Source: Kineococcus rubinsiae (lineage in GTDB: Bacteria; Actinomycetota; Actinomycetes; Actinomycetales; Kineococcaceae). Taken from it: DNA of 52,357 nucleotides. Made by a program: the position numbers and the translations under genes. The DNA lies in assembly GCF_011839805.1 (NCBI RefSeq), contig NZ_VWPY01000032.1, positions 1-52,357 of the forward strand. Direction: 5' to 3'. The notes under the pieces were generated by a model. It saw only the letters and a program-made list of their open reading frames with translations. It was not told the DNA's origin and searched no databases. Of this stretch, positions 33,255 through 40,871 are shown in pieces (position 1 is the stretch's first letter; each line of letters opens with the position of its first letter).

Positions 33255-35009
33255 TCAGGCGGCGCGCCAGCAGGCGCGGCCGGCCGCCTTCGCCCCGTAC
33301 ATGGCGGTGTCGGCGTCGACCAGCAGCTCCGCGGCCGAGCGCGAGCCGTCGGTGAGCACGGCGCCCACGCTCGCGGTGACGTGCGCGAGGCCCTGCTCCA
33401 GCTCCAGCGACACGGACAGCTCGCCGCACACCCGGGCGGCGATGGTGGCGAGCACCGCGGCGTCCTCGACGTCCTCGCAGACGACGACGAACTCGTCCCC
33501 GCCCAGGCGGGCCGCGGTGTCGCCGGCCCGCAGCACCCCGCGCAGGCGGTCGGCGACCTCCTTCAGCACGAGGTCGCCCGCACCGTGGCCGAGGGTGTCG
33601 TTGACCTCCTTGAAGTGGTCGAGGTCCACGAACAGCACGCCCACGCAGCCGCCGCGGCGCCGCGCGCGCGTCACCGCCGCGGCGAGGCGCTCCTCGGCCA
33701 GCGCCCGGTTGGGCAGGCCCGTGAGCGGGTCGTGGCGGGCGGCGTGGGCCAGCTGCTCCACCTCGCGCCGGCGGGCGGTGACGTCCTCGACGAAGACGAG
33801 CACGGCGGGCTGGCCCTCGCTGGTGGTGGTGGCCGACAGCGACAGCTGCGCCCACACGACCGCCCCCGAGGGCAGCTCGAAGCGACGCTCGCGGTGCACG
33901 ACCTCGACGGCCCCGGAGACGAGGTCCGCGACCTCGGCCGCCCAGGCCCGCCGCCGGAGCTCGTCGCCGGCGTCGGCGTCCCCGCCCGGCGGCGGAGCCA
34001 GGAGCTCCTCGGCGCTGGTGCCCAGCAGCTCCGCGGCGTCGCGCTCGAGGAAGCCGCACAGGGCGTCGTTGACCTCGCTGATCCAGCCGTCCAGGCCGTG
34101 CAGCAGCATGCCGACCGGACCGCGGGCGAAGATCTCGTGGAAGCGGCGCTCGGAACCCGCCAGCGCGTCCATCGTCGTGATGGTCTCGGTGAGGTCCTGC
34201 GCGATGCCGACGGCACGCACCGGCACCCCGGCGCGCCGGTCGCTGACGACCGTGCGGGTGTGCACCCAGCGCCACTCGGCGCCCTCGCTGACCCGGTAGG
34301 TGCACTCGACGACCTCGCCCTCGCCCGCCCGGGCGAACGACTGCAGGGCCTGCGCGACGGCGGGGCGGTCGTCCTCGTGGACGGGTTCCGGCACGGCCAG
34401 CGGGTCGTCGCCCGGCAGCCCCAGCACGACGGCGCCCGGGGTGCTGGTCCACTCCACGCGCCGCTGCGCGAGGTCGAGGCGGTAGATGGTGTCGGGCGAG
34501 GCGGAGATGACCGCCTCCTGGCGCAGGAGCACCTCGCGGGCCAGCCGCGTCGCGGCGCGCTCGGGGCCGACGTCGCGCAGGACGAGGGTGGCTCCCCCGC
34601 CGGGCAGCGCGACGGCCCGCACGTGCACGAGGAGCCGCCGGGCGCCGGTGAGCTCGACGTCCACGTCGAGCTCGAGCGGGCCGGCGGCCAGCGCCCGCAG
34701 CAGGTCGGCGCCGTGCGGGGCGGGGGCGGCGAGCGCTCCGGGGAGCGAGGGGTGCGCGCCACCGGTGGCCTCGGGGTCGGGACCCGCCCACCAGTCCAGC
34801 CGCGCACCGCCGAGGACGTCGTCGGGGGCGAGGTCGAGGAGGTCGGCCGCACCGCGCGTCAGGTGGCGCAGCGCTCCCCCGGCGTCGAGGACCAGGAGGG
34901 CCACACCGCTGACCTCGAGGGCGTCCAGGAGGTCGGGGTCCTGGACCGGAGCAGCGGGCTGGGTCGCGTCGCCGGCGGACCGGCGCGCGCTCGTCCGCGC
35001 AGCAACCAC
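33255..35009 (-). CDS. PAS-domain diguanylate cyclase (GGDEF)
   Basis: A 584-residue soluble c-di-GMP synthase. Three PAS-like domains (starting near ALEVSGVALLVLDAGG, ISASPDTIYRLD and FARGPVGMLLHGLDG) precede a GGDEF domain that begins HDPLTGLPNR. The active loop RLGGDEF has GGDEF at 503-507, and an inhibitory I-site RAGD lies at 494-497, five residues ahead, so product feedback is expected. GTG 35009 follows GAGGAGGACACG. A FliA-type box (35111-35086) lies upstream, placing it in the flagellar regulon; the PilZ protein at 35868 is a likely receptor. Confidence 0.92.
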   Translation of the reverse strand: MVAARTSARRSAGDATQPAAPVQDPDLLDALEVSGVALLVLDAGGALRHLTRGAADLLDLAPDDVLGGARLDWWAGPDPEATGGAHPSLPGALAAPAPHGADLLRALAAGPLELDVDVELTGARRLLVHVRAVALPGGGATLVLRDVGPERAATRLAREVLLRQEAVISASPDTIYRLDLAQRRVEWTSTPGAVVLGLPGDDPLAVPEPVHEDDRPAVAQALQSFARAGEGEVVECTYRVSEGAEWRWVHTRTVVSDRRAGVPVRAVGIAQDLTETITTMDALAGSERRFHEIFARGPVGMLLHGLDGWISEVNDALCGFLERDAAELLGTSAEELLAPPPGGDADAGDELRRRAWAAEVADLVSGAVEVVHRERRFELPSGAVVWAQLSLSATTTSEGQPAVLVFVEDVTARRREVEQLAHAARHDPLTGLPNRALAEERLAAAVTRARRRGGCVGVLFVDLDHFKEVNDTLGHGAGDLVLKEVADRLRGVLRAGDTAARLGGDEFVVVCEDVEDAAVLATIAARVCGELSVSLELEQGLAHVTASVGAVLTDGSRSAAELLVDADTAMYGAKAAGRACWRAA

Positions 35010-35085
35010 CGTGTCCTCCTCGTTCCCCGCCGTCGTCCCGTACCCCGGACCCGTGCTCCGGAGCCGCGCCGGGCCTCACCAGACC

Positions 35086-35111
35086 ATCGGCGGCGCGGGA
35101 CGGGACTTGAG
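35086..35111 (-). promoter_or_regulatory. FliA-type promoter of the diguanylate cyclase
   Basis: On the minus strand CTCA (35111-35108), 16 bases, then GCCGAT (35091-35086). Spacing and sequence match the boxes before flbD and flhA. Confidence 0.65.
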
Positions 35112-35147
35112 CCTTCGAGCGACCCGCTCGCGCGACCGCGGGCCTCT

Positions 35148-35171
35148 CACCGGGCCGACGTCAGCCCGGTG
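35148..35171 (-). terminator. Terminator after csrA
   Basis: CACCGGGC (35148-35155) and GCCCGGTG (35164-35171) form an 8-bp stem with an 8-base loop, about 50 bases beyond the csrA stop. Confidence 0.5.
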
Positions 35172-35219
35172 CGGCTCGGGGTGGCCGGAGCCGGGACGAC
35201 CGGGGCGGGGACCCGCGGC

Positions 35220-35456
35220 TCAGGAGCCGGCGCGCCGCACGATGCCGCGCAGGGCCGAGATCGCCTCCTCCGAGGCGGAGGCCGCGGCGATGTTCGCCTC
35301 GCGGACGGCCTCGTACACCTCCTGGCGGTGCACCTGCACGTCGCGGGGGGCGTCGATGCCGACCCGGACGACGTCACCACGCACCTCCAGCACGCGCACG
35401 ACGACTTCGTCACCGATGACGACGGATTCCCCGGCCTTGCGCGTCAGGACCAGCAT
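35220..35456 (-). CDS. csrA: CsrA, translational regulator
   Basis: A 78-residue CsrA with the canonical start [16 protein letters not shown], the [21 protein letters not shown]-binding surface (Arg of GIDAPR region) and a longer Ala/Ser-rich C-terminal helix. It binds GGA motifs in mRNA leaders; in Gram-positive flagellates it represses flagellin translation and is released by FliW. The ATG at 35456 fits the family and lies seven bases after TATGCT (35469-35464), a leaderless -10. The longer frame would start inside that box. fliW is not in this window. Confidence 0.93.
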   Translation of the reverse strand: MLVLTRKAGESVVIGDEVVVRVLEVRGDVVRVGIDAPRDVQVHRQEVYEAVREANIAAASASEEAISALRGIVRRAGS

Positions 35457-35558
35457 GGGGCCCAGCATAGGTGACGAATCGTGATCGTCCATGTCAAACC
35501 AGTGATGTCATCCCGCCGCACGGGCACCAGGCGCCGCGACGACCCACCCCGGGGACGA

Positions 35559-35593
35559 CGACGGCCCCGTCCCGGGAGGGGACGGGGCCGTCG
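35559..35593 (-). terminator. Terminator after the flhA-flhF operon
   Basis: CGACGGCCCCGTCCC (35559-35573) and GGGACGGGGCCGTCG (35579-35593) form a perfect 15-bp stem with a 5-base loop, 21 bases after the last gene of the operon. Confidence 0.85.
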
Positions 35594-35613
35594 AGCTGGG
35601 CCGTGGGCTCGGA

Positions 35614-35871
35614 TCAGGCGGTGCGGCGGCGCTCGCCCGCCTCGGCGCGGCGGGCGCGCGCCTCCTCGAGCTGCGCCTCGCGGGCGGACTCGCGCGCGGA
35701 CTCCTCGTAGCCCGTCAGCACCGAGCGCAGGACCTTGCCGGCGACGGTGGAGACGACCAGCGCCAGGGCCAGGTGCCACAGGGCGGTGTCGACGCCGCCG
35801 CGCCCGGTGAGGGCGGCGACGATCGACGGGCCGGCCATGAGCAGGCTGGCGGCGAGCACGAGTGATTTCAT
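35614..35871 (-). CDS. Small membrane protein at the end of the flhA operon
   Basis: An 85-residue protein: two hydrophobic helices (LVLAASLLMAGPSIVAAL and ALWHLALALVVSTVAG) followed by a highly charged helical tail rich in Glu, Arg and Ala (EESARESAREAQLEEARARR). ATG 35871 follows AGGGGAACG and overlaps the stop of the PilZ gene (ATGA). I do not recognise the family. Its position suggests a minor flagellar or motor accessory role. Confidence 0.7.
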   Translation of the reverse strand: MKSLVLAASLLMAGPSIVAALTGRGGVDTALWHLALALVVSTVAGKVLRSVLTGYEESARESAREAQLEEARARRAEAGERRRTA

Positions 35872-36635
35872 CGTTCCCCTCGGCGGCGGTTCTCGAGCTG
35901 GACCCTCATGACGTAGCGGCGCACGCGGTCGGCGGCCGGCACCGGCTCGACGAACTCCAGGACCACGTCGTGCTGCTGCTGGTCGCGGTCCAGGGGCACG
36001 GCCCCGGGTGCTGGCCGCACCCGCAGGACCGCCGCGAGCTGCACGACGGGAGACCCGTCGACGTCGAGTTCGACGCGGACCTCGCGCCGGGCCGCCACCC
36101 ACGTGCGGGCGGTGGCGCGGACGCAGGCGCCGCCCTCACTCAGATCGACCAGCTGGGCGTCGAGCTTGAGCAGCTCGGGGTCCTCGACGCCGGCCGTCGC
36201 GGTGTCGTCGGGCTCGGTCGCGCTCGGCACCGCACGCAGGACGACGCGCCCCGCGACGGGGACGCGGACGTAGCGGCGCCGCTGCTCCTGGGTGACGGGC
36301 CCGGTGGCCAGCAGCTCCCAGCACGGCACGAGGCGCCGCACGACGGCCGTGATAACGAAGTCCTGCCGCGAGTGGCCGCGCGGCGTGGACCAGGCGACGG
36401 TGACGCTACGGCCCTCGACCGCCACGTGCAAGTCACCGGCGAAGGGCGGGGCCGCGACCACCAGCACGTCGCCCCCGCGCTCGGAGCGGACGTCCTCGAC
36501 GCGCGTGATCTCGTCGAACTCGTCCTCCCCCGGCCGCGAGGGCAGGTCCAGGCGCACGTGCACCCGGTCGTTGAGACCGGGCCACCCCGCGGGGACGCCC
36601 ACCTGCGCGGACGTCCCCCCGAGGGCGGGGCTCAC
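35868..36635 (-). CDS. PilZ-domain flagellar brake protein (YcgR-like)
   Basis: A 255-residue c-di-GMP receptor. The N-terminal YcgR-like barrel spans about residues 15-115; the PilZ domain follows with the nucleotide-binding RRRYVRVPV (RxxxR) and DLSEGGACV (DxSxxG) motifs. YcgR-type proteins slow the motor when c-di-GMP is bound. The GTG start (36635) overlaps the flhF stop (GTGA), and its own stop overlaps the next start. With the GGDEF enzyme at 33255 it completes a local c-di-GMP control loop for motility. Confidence 0.85.
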   Translation of the reverse strand: MSPALGGTSAQVGVPAGWPGLNDRVHVRLDLPSRPGEDEFDEITRVEDVRSERGGDVLVVAAPPFAGDLHVAVEGRSVTVAWSTPRGHSRQDFVITAVVRRLVPCWELLATGPVTQEQRRRYVRVPVAGRVVLRAVPSATEPDDTATAGVEDPELLKLDAQLVDLSEGGACVRATARTWVAARREVRVELDVDGSPVVQLAAVLRVRPAPGAVPLDRDQQQHDVVLEFVEPVPAADRVRRYVMRVQLENRRRGER

Positions 36636-38620
36636 CGGCCGAGCGGGCTGCCGGACTCCGACGTCGCGTCGAGCAGGAGGCCCGCCCACGCGCCGGAGGT
36701 CGCGGGGCGTCCGTCGAGGAAGCCGACGGGCACGTCCAGCGACAGGACGTCGAGCGGGTCCGGGCTCTCCGCGGCGCGGTGCACGGCGACCCGGCGGGCG
36801 GGCACGCCCGCCGCGTCCAGGGCGCGCAGCAGGCCGGTGACGGCGTGCGAGCGGCGCGTGGCGTCGACGCAGACGACGACGGCGGCGGGGCCGACGCTCG
36901 CGGCCAGGCGCGCGGCGCGCTCGGCGTCCGCACCGGTCGGGCGGGCGGGCAGCGCCACGGTGAGCGGGGCGCTCCAGCGGCGCGCCTGCTCCTGGCGCTG
37001 CGGCAGCTCCTCCGCGGTCACCGTGTGGTGCACGTCGGCGCGGCCCAGGACGACGGGCGCCTCGGAACCGACCTCGTCCGCCACCAGCAGGCTGGCGGCC
37101 ACGACGGCGTCGGCCTCGCCGACCACGACGACGATCTCGCCGGCGCCGATGCGCAGCGGGCTCGGGACCTCGATCTCCCGCGCCAGGCGCAGCACGTCGG
37201 TCGGGTCGTTCTGCTCCCGCGAGACGGAACGGCGGGGCGCCTGACGGTCGCTGTACGTAGTCACATCGTCACGATACGCCGAACGCGGCTCGGGTGCCTC
37301 GTTCTCCCGGCGATCCGCGGACTCGCGGGCCGCGGGGCGCTCGCGGGGGGCGTCGAAGCGGTCCCCGGCGTACAGGTCGGACTCGTAGCGGTCCGCCTCG
37401 TAGCGGTCGGCCTCGTAGCGCTCGGACTGCGGGCGGCGGGCCTCGCGCTCGTCCGCCTCGGGCTCGAAGGCCTGGGCGTCCTGGCCGCGGGCCTCCTGGC
37501 CGTAGGCGGCGGCGACGCGCTGGTGCTCGTCGCGGGGGGCGGCGCCTCGGGGCTCGGCGTAGCCGTCCGCGTTCTCGGCGTACGCGCGCTCACCGACGCG
37601 GTGGGCCGAGGCCACACCGTTGGACGTGCCGAACTGGTCAGGGCTCACGAGGTCCTCCGTCTGGCGTGCGGCGGCCCCGGAGCCCGAGTGGCGACCCAGG
37701 GGTGCTTGTGTGACAGACGGTACAACAGGTGTGACGTTGGGTGCAGCCGAAGGAGTGCCGTCGGTGAGGTGACGACGCATCGAGGCCAGCGCGAAGGCGA
37801 AGTTGTCGCCCTCCGTCGAGATGGGGCGGTGCGGTGCCGGCACCGGCACCTCCTCGGGGAGCTCGTGGACGGCCTCGCGGGCGGCCCAGCGGTCGTCGCG
37901 ACGGTCGTCGCGGCGCGCGTCGCGGTGGTCGTCGCGGTGGTCGCGGCGCTCGGCGTCGCGGTGGAACGGGTGGTCGACGGGGTGGTCGACGGGGTGGTCG
38001 ACGGGGTGGCCCGCGGGGTGGTCGAACCGGTGGCCGGCCGGCCGGGGCCGGGGGGCGGGGACCGGCTCGCGGCGGGCGGCGGTCTCGGCCCGCTCGGCCA
38101 GGGCGGCGGCCATCTTCTCCTCGCGCTGCGCCGCGGCGCTGGGCGCCTTGGCCCCCGCGGAGAGCATGGCGCCGAGGCGGTCGGCGCCGTCGGAGGCGTC
38201 GGCCGCGGCGAGGAGGTCGCCGAGGCTGGGGGTCGCCGCGGCAGCGGCGGCCGGGGTGGGCCCCGCGGGCAGGGCCGGGGGCAGCGCGACCCGGGAGCCG
38301 GGCAGCTGCTGGAACGGCAGCTCGGCGTCGTCGCGGTGCTGCACCGAGAGGTCGGCGCGCTCGAACTCCTGCTGCCGGCGCAGCGCCGCGAGAGCGGCCT
38401 GCTCGACGAGGTGCGCGGTGTCGACGCCGGGGGCGAGCACCTCGCCGTCCTCGGGCAGCTCGACGGTCACCTCGTAGCGCTCCTTGGAGAAGAAGCCGGC
38501 GACGCCGCCCGTGCGGATGCGCTCCGCGCGGACGATGCGCGCCGCCTCCCCGTGGGTGGAGCGGACCTGGGCGAGGAGCTCGTGCAGGTCAGTGCCTTCA
38601 AGAAGCAAGTGCGTGGACAC
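36632..38620 (-). CDS. flhF: FlhF-like protein with degenerate GTPase domain
   Basis: A 662-residue protein. Residues 1-55 match the FlhF N-terminus (HELLAQVRSTHGEAARIV, GGVAGFFSKERYEV). A long disordered centre (about 115-440) is rich in charged residues and carries HPVD and RYEAD repeats. The C-terminus keeps the outline of an SRP-GTPase fold (EIVVVVGEADAVVAASL, AVVVCVDATRRSHAV, VPVGFLDGRP), but the P-loop GxxGxGKT, the DTAGR switch and the TKLDE base motif are all gone. It cannot bind GTP in the usual way. It overlaps flhA by 23 bases and is co-transcribed with the PilZ gene. Confidence 0.75.
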   Translation of the reverse strand: MSTHLLLEGTDLHELLAQVRSTHGEAARIVRAERIRTGGVAGFFSKERYEVTVELPEDGEVLAPGVDTAHLVEQAALAALRRQQEFERADLSVQHRDDAELPFQQLPGSRVALPPALPAGPTPAAAAAATPSLGDLLAAADASDGADRLGAMLSAGAKAPSAAAQREEKMAAALAERAETAARREPVPAPRPRPAGHRFDHPAGHPVDHPVDHPVDHPFHRDAERRDHRDDHRDARRDDRRDDRWAAREAVHELPEEVPVPAPHRPISTEGDNFAFALASMRRHLTDGTPSAAPNVTPVVPSVTQAPLGRHSGSGAAARQTEDLVSPDQFGTSNGVASAHRVGERAYAENADGYAEPRGAAPRDEHQRVAAAYGQEARGQDAQAFEPEADEREARRPQSERYEADRYEADRYESDLYAGDRFDAPRERPAARESADRRENEAPEPRSAYRDDVTTYSDRQAPRRSVSREQNDPTDVLRLAREIEVPSPLRIGAGEIVVVVGEADAVVAASLLVADEVGSEAPVVLGRADVHHTVTAEELPQRQEQARRWSAPLTVALPARPTGADAERAARLAASVGPAAVVVCVDATRRSHAVTGLLRALDAAGVPARRVAVHRAAESPDPLDVLSLDVPVGFLDGRPATSGAWAGLLLDATSESGSPLGR
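37384..37428 (-). repeat. 15-bp tandem repeat inside flhF (RYEAD units)
   Basis: Three imperfect 15-bp units of the form CGTAGCGGTCCGCCT (plus strand) encode three successive Asp/Arg/Tyr/Glu pentapeptides in the disordered middle of FlhF. Confidence 0.7.
37970..38029 (-). repeat. 12-bp tandem repeat inside flhF (HPVD units)
   Basis: Three identical copies of GTGGTCGACGGG (37970-38005) followed by two diverged copies encode a His-Pro-Val-Asp ladder. Length variation between strains is likely. Confidence 0.8.
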
Positions 38621-40652
38621 CGCTCACCGATCCAACCGTCTCGATACGGGCATGGTTGCTGACGTCGTCGTAGGAGAGGACGTTCAGGCGGCCGACGGCC
38701 ACCTTGAGCAGGCGCCGCAGGGGCGCTCGCAGGGGAGGTGCGCAGACCAGGACTGCGGAGATGCCCTGCCCTTCGGCACGTTCCAGGCAGGAACTTGAGG
38801 CGGTCACCAGGTGCTCGGCCGTCAGCGCGTCCAGCGCCAGGTTCGCGCCGTGCTCGCCGGGGCGCAGGGCCTCGGCGAGGGTCTGCTCCAGCACCGGGTC
38901 GAGCGTGATGACGTGCAGGACGCCGTCCTGCTCGTGCACCGCCGCCACGGCCGGCCCGAGGGCGGCGCGGGAGGCCTCGACGAGCCCGTCGAGGTCCGCG
39001 CCCTGCTTGGCGCGCAGGCTGAGCGCCTCGAAGATGCGCGCCAGGTCGCGGATGGGGACGCTCTCGTCGAGCAGCGCCTGCAGCACGCGCTGCACCTCCC
39101 CCAGCGTCAGGACGCTGGGCGTGAGCTCCTCGACGACCACCGGGTGGGTGCGCTTGAGCGTCTCCACCAGCGAGCGGACGTCCTCGCGGGACAGCAGGCG
39201 CGGCGCGTGGCTGCGGACGAGCTCGCCGAGGTGGGTGATGAGGACGCTGGCGCGGTCGACGACCGTGGCCCCCATGAGCTGCGCCTGGTGGCGCAGCTCG
39301 GCCGGGACCCACTTGCCGGCGAGCCCGAACACGGGCTCGACCGTCGCGCGGCCCGGGAGGCCGTCGAGGTTGTCGCCGAGCGCCAGGACCTGACCGGGCG
39401 GGGCCAGCCCGCGGGCGACCTCGACGCCGGAGATGCGGACGGCGTACGTCGACATCGGCAGGTCGAGCGAGTCGCGGGTGCGCACGGGCGGGATGACGAG
39501 CCCGAGCTCGAGGGCGACCTTGCGGCGCAGCGCCCGCACGCGCTCCAGGAGGTCTCCCCCGCCGGAGGTGTCGACGAGGTCGACGAGGTCGGGGGCGAGG
39601 ACCACCTCGAGGGGGTCCACCCGCATCTCCTCCAGGAGCGACTCCGCGGCGTCGGCCGGGCTCGGCGGGGCGATGACCGACGCCAGCTCCAGCTGCGCGG
39701 CCGCCTCCCGGTCGCGCTTGGCGACGAGGGTGGAGGCGAAGATGGTCAGGCCGCCGACGAGCAGGAACGGCACCTTGGGCATGCCCGGGATGAGGGCCAG
39801 GACGATGCCGGCGCCGCCCGCGATCTGCAGGACCATGCGGTTCTGCCCGAGCTGCCTGATGGCCTCCGAGCCCAGGTCCCCGTTGGACGTGGAGCGGGTC
39901 ACGATGAGGCCGGTGGCCACGGACAGCAGCAGGGCCGGGATCTGCGAGACGAGGCCGTCGCCGACGCTCAGCAGCGTGTACTTCTGGATCGACTCCGCCG
40001 GGCCGAGGCCGTGCTGGAGCATCCCGATCGCGAAGCCGCCGATGAGGTTGATGAGGACGATGATCACCGAGGCGATCGCGTCGCCCTTGACGAACTTCGA
40101 GCCACCGTCCATGGCGCCGTAGAAGTCGGCCTCGGCGGTGACGTCGGCGCGGCGCTGCCGGGCGGCGTCCTCGTCGATGAGGCCGGCGTTCAGGTCGGCG
40201 TCGATCGCCATCTGCTTGCCGGGCATCGCGTCGAGGGTGAAGCGGGCGCCGACCTCGGCGACCCGCTCGGCGCCCTTGGTGATGACGACGAACTGGATGA
40301 CGACCAGGATCAAGAAGATCACCAGGCCGATGACCAGCGACCCCGAGATGACGAAGTGCCCGAAGGCCTCGATGACCTTGCCCGCGAAGCCGTCCGCCAG
40401 CACCAGGCGCGTCGAGGCGACGTTCAGGCCGAGCCGGAACAGCGTCAGCACGAGGATGAGCGAGGGGAAGATCGAGAAGTCCAGGGGCCGCTTCACGAAC
40501 ATGGCCACCAGCAGCGCGATGAGCGAGCAGGTGATGTTCGTGGCGATCAGCACGTCCAGCAGCGCCGCCGGCAGCGGGACCACGAGCAGCAGGATGATGC
40601 CGACGACACCCATCGGCACGATCATCTGCGTGAGCTTGCGAGGTTGCACCAC
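38598..40652 (-). CDS. flhA: FlhA, flagellar export gate protein
   Basis: A 684-residue FlhA, normal length. The N-terminal half has eight membrane helices with the hallmark cytoplasmic FHIPEP-type loop (VITKGAERVAEVGARFTLDAMPG region). The C-terminal cytoplasmic domain follows from about residue 340 (VDPLEVVLAPDLVDLV onward) and docks export chaperones; GATVVDRASVLITHLGEL is well conserved. The start is GTG 40652. A FliA-type promoter lies at 40764-40738, and palindromes fill 40663-40685 just ahead of the start. flhF overlaps its end. Confidence 0.95.
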   Translation of the reverse strand: MVQPRKLTQMIVPMGVVGIILLLVVPLPAALLDVLIATNITCSLIALLVAMFVKRPLDFSIFPSLILVLTLFRLGLNVASTRLVLADGFAGKVIEAFGHFVISGSLVIGLVIFLILVVIQFVVITKGAERVAEVGARFTLDAMPGKQMAIDADLNAGLIDEDAARQRRADVTAEADFYGAMDGGSKFVKGDAIASVIIVLINLIGGFAIGMLQHGLGPAESIQKYTLLSVGDGLVSQIPALLLSVATGLIVTRSTSNGDLGSEAIRQLGQNRMVLQIAGGAGIVLALIPGMPKVPFLLVGGLTIFASTLVAKRDREAAAQLELASVIAPPSPADAAESLLEEMRVDPLEVVLAPDLVDLVDTSGGGDLLERVRALRRKVALELGLVIPPVRTRDSLDLPMSTYAVRISGVEVARGLAPPGQVLALGDNLDGLPGRATVEPVFGLAGKWVPAELRHQAQLMGATVVDRASVLITHLGELVRSHAPRLLSREDVRSLVETLKRTHPVVVEELTPSVLTLGEVQRVLQALLDESVPIRDLARIFEALSLRAKQGADLDGLVEASRAALGPAVAAVHEQDGVLHVITLDPVLEQTLAEALRPGEHGANLALDALTAEHLVTASSSCLERAEGQGISAVLVCAPPLRAPLRRLLKVAVGRLNVLSYDDVSNHARIETVGSVSGVHALAS

Positions 40653-40662
40653 ACCGCCTGAG

Positions 40663-40685
40663 AGGTTCGGGAACCTGGGGTTCCC
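40663..40685 (-). promoter_or_regulatory. Overlapping palindromes in the flhA leader
   Basis: AGGTTC-GG-GAACCT (40663-40676) overlaps GGGAACC-TGG-GGTTCCC (40669-40685). The pair lies between the FliA-type promoter and the flhA start and could be an operator or a switchable RNA hairpin. Confidence 0.45.
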
Positions 40686-40737
40686 TCGTCCAGCGGCCCG
40701 TCCGTTGGCCTTGCGTCGCCGTCCTGGCTCCCACCAC

Positions 40738-40764
40738 TTCGGCAGCCCCCGCCCCCACCTTGAG
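40738..40764 (-). promoter_or_regulatory. FliA-type promoter of flhA
   Basis: On the minus strand CTCA (40764-40761), 17 bases, then GCCGAA (40743-40738), the FliA/sigma-28 pattern. The predicted leader is about 80 bases. Confidence 0.7.
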
Positions 40765-40871
40765 TGCGCCGACCGGGCGGGACGGGCGCGGGGCCACCCG
40801 GGTGACGGCGCGCCGGGAGGGCCGCGGCCGCGCCCGGCGGGGGCGCTCGGGCGGGGGGCTCGGGCGGGTGC

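Noticed and set aside
36632-38620. flhF as a pseudogene
   Set aside because: The frame is long, intact and coupled on both sides; motif loss without stops fits a changed function better than decay.
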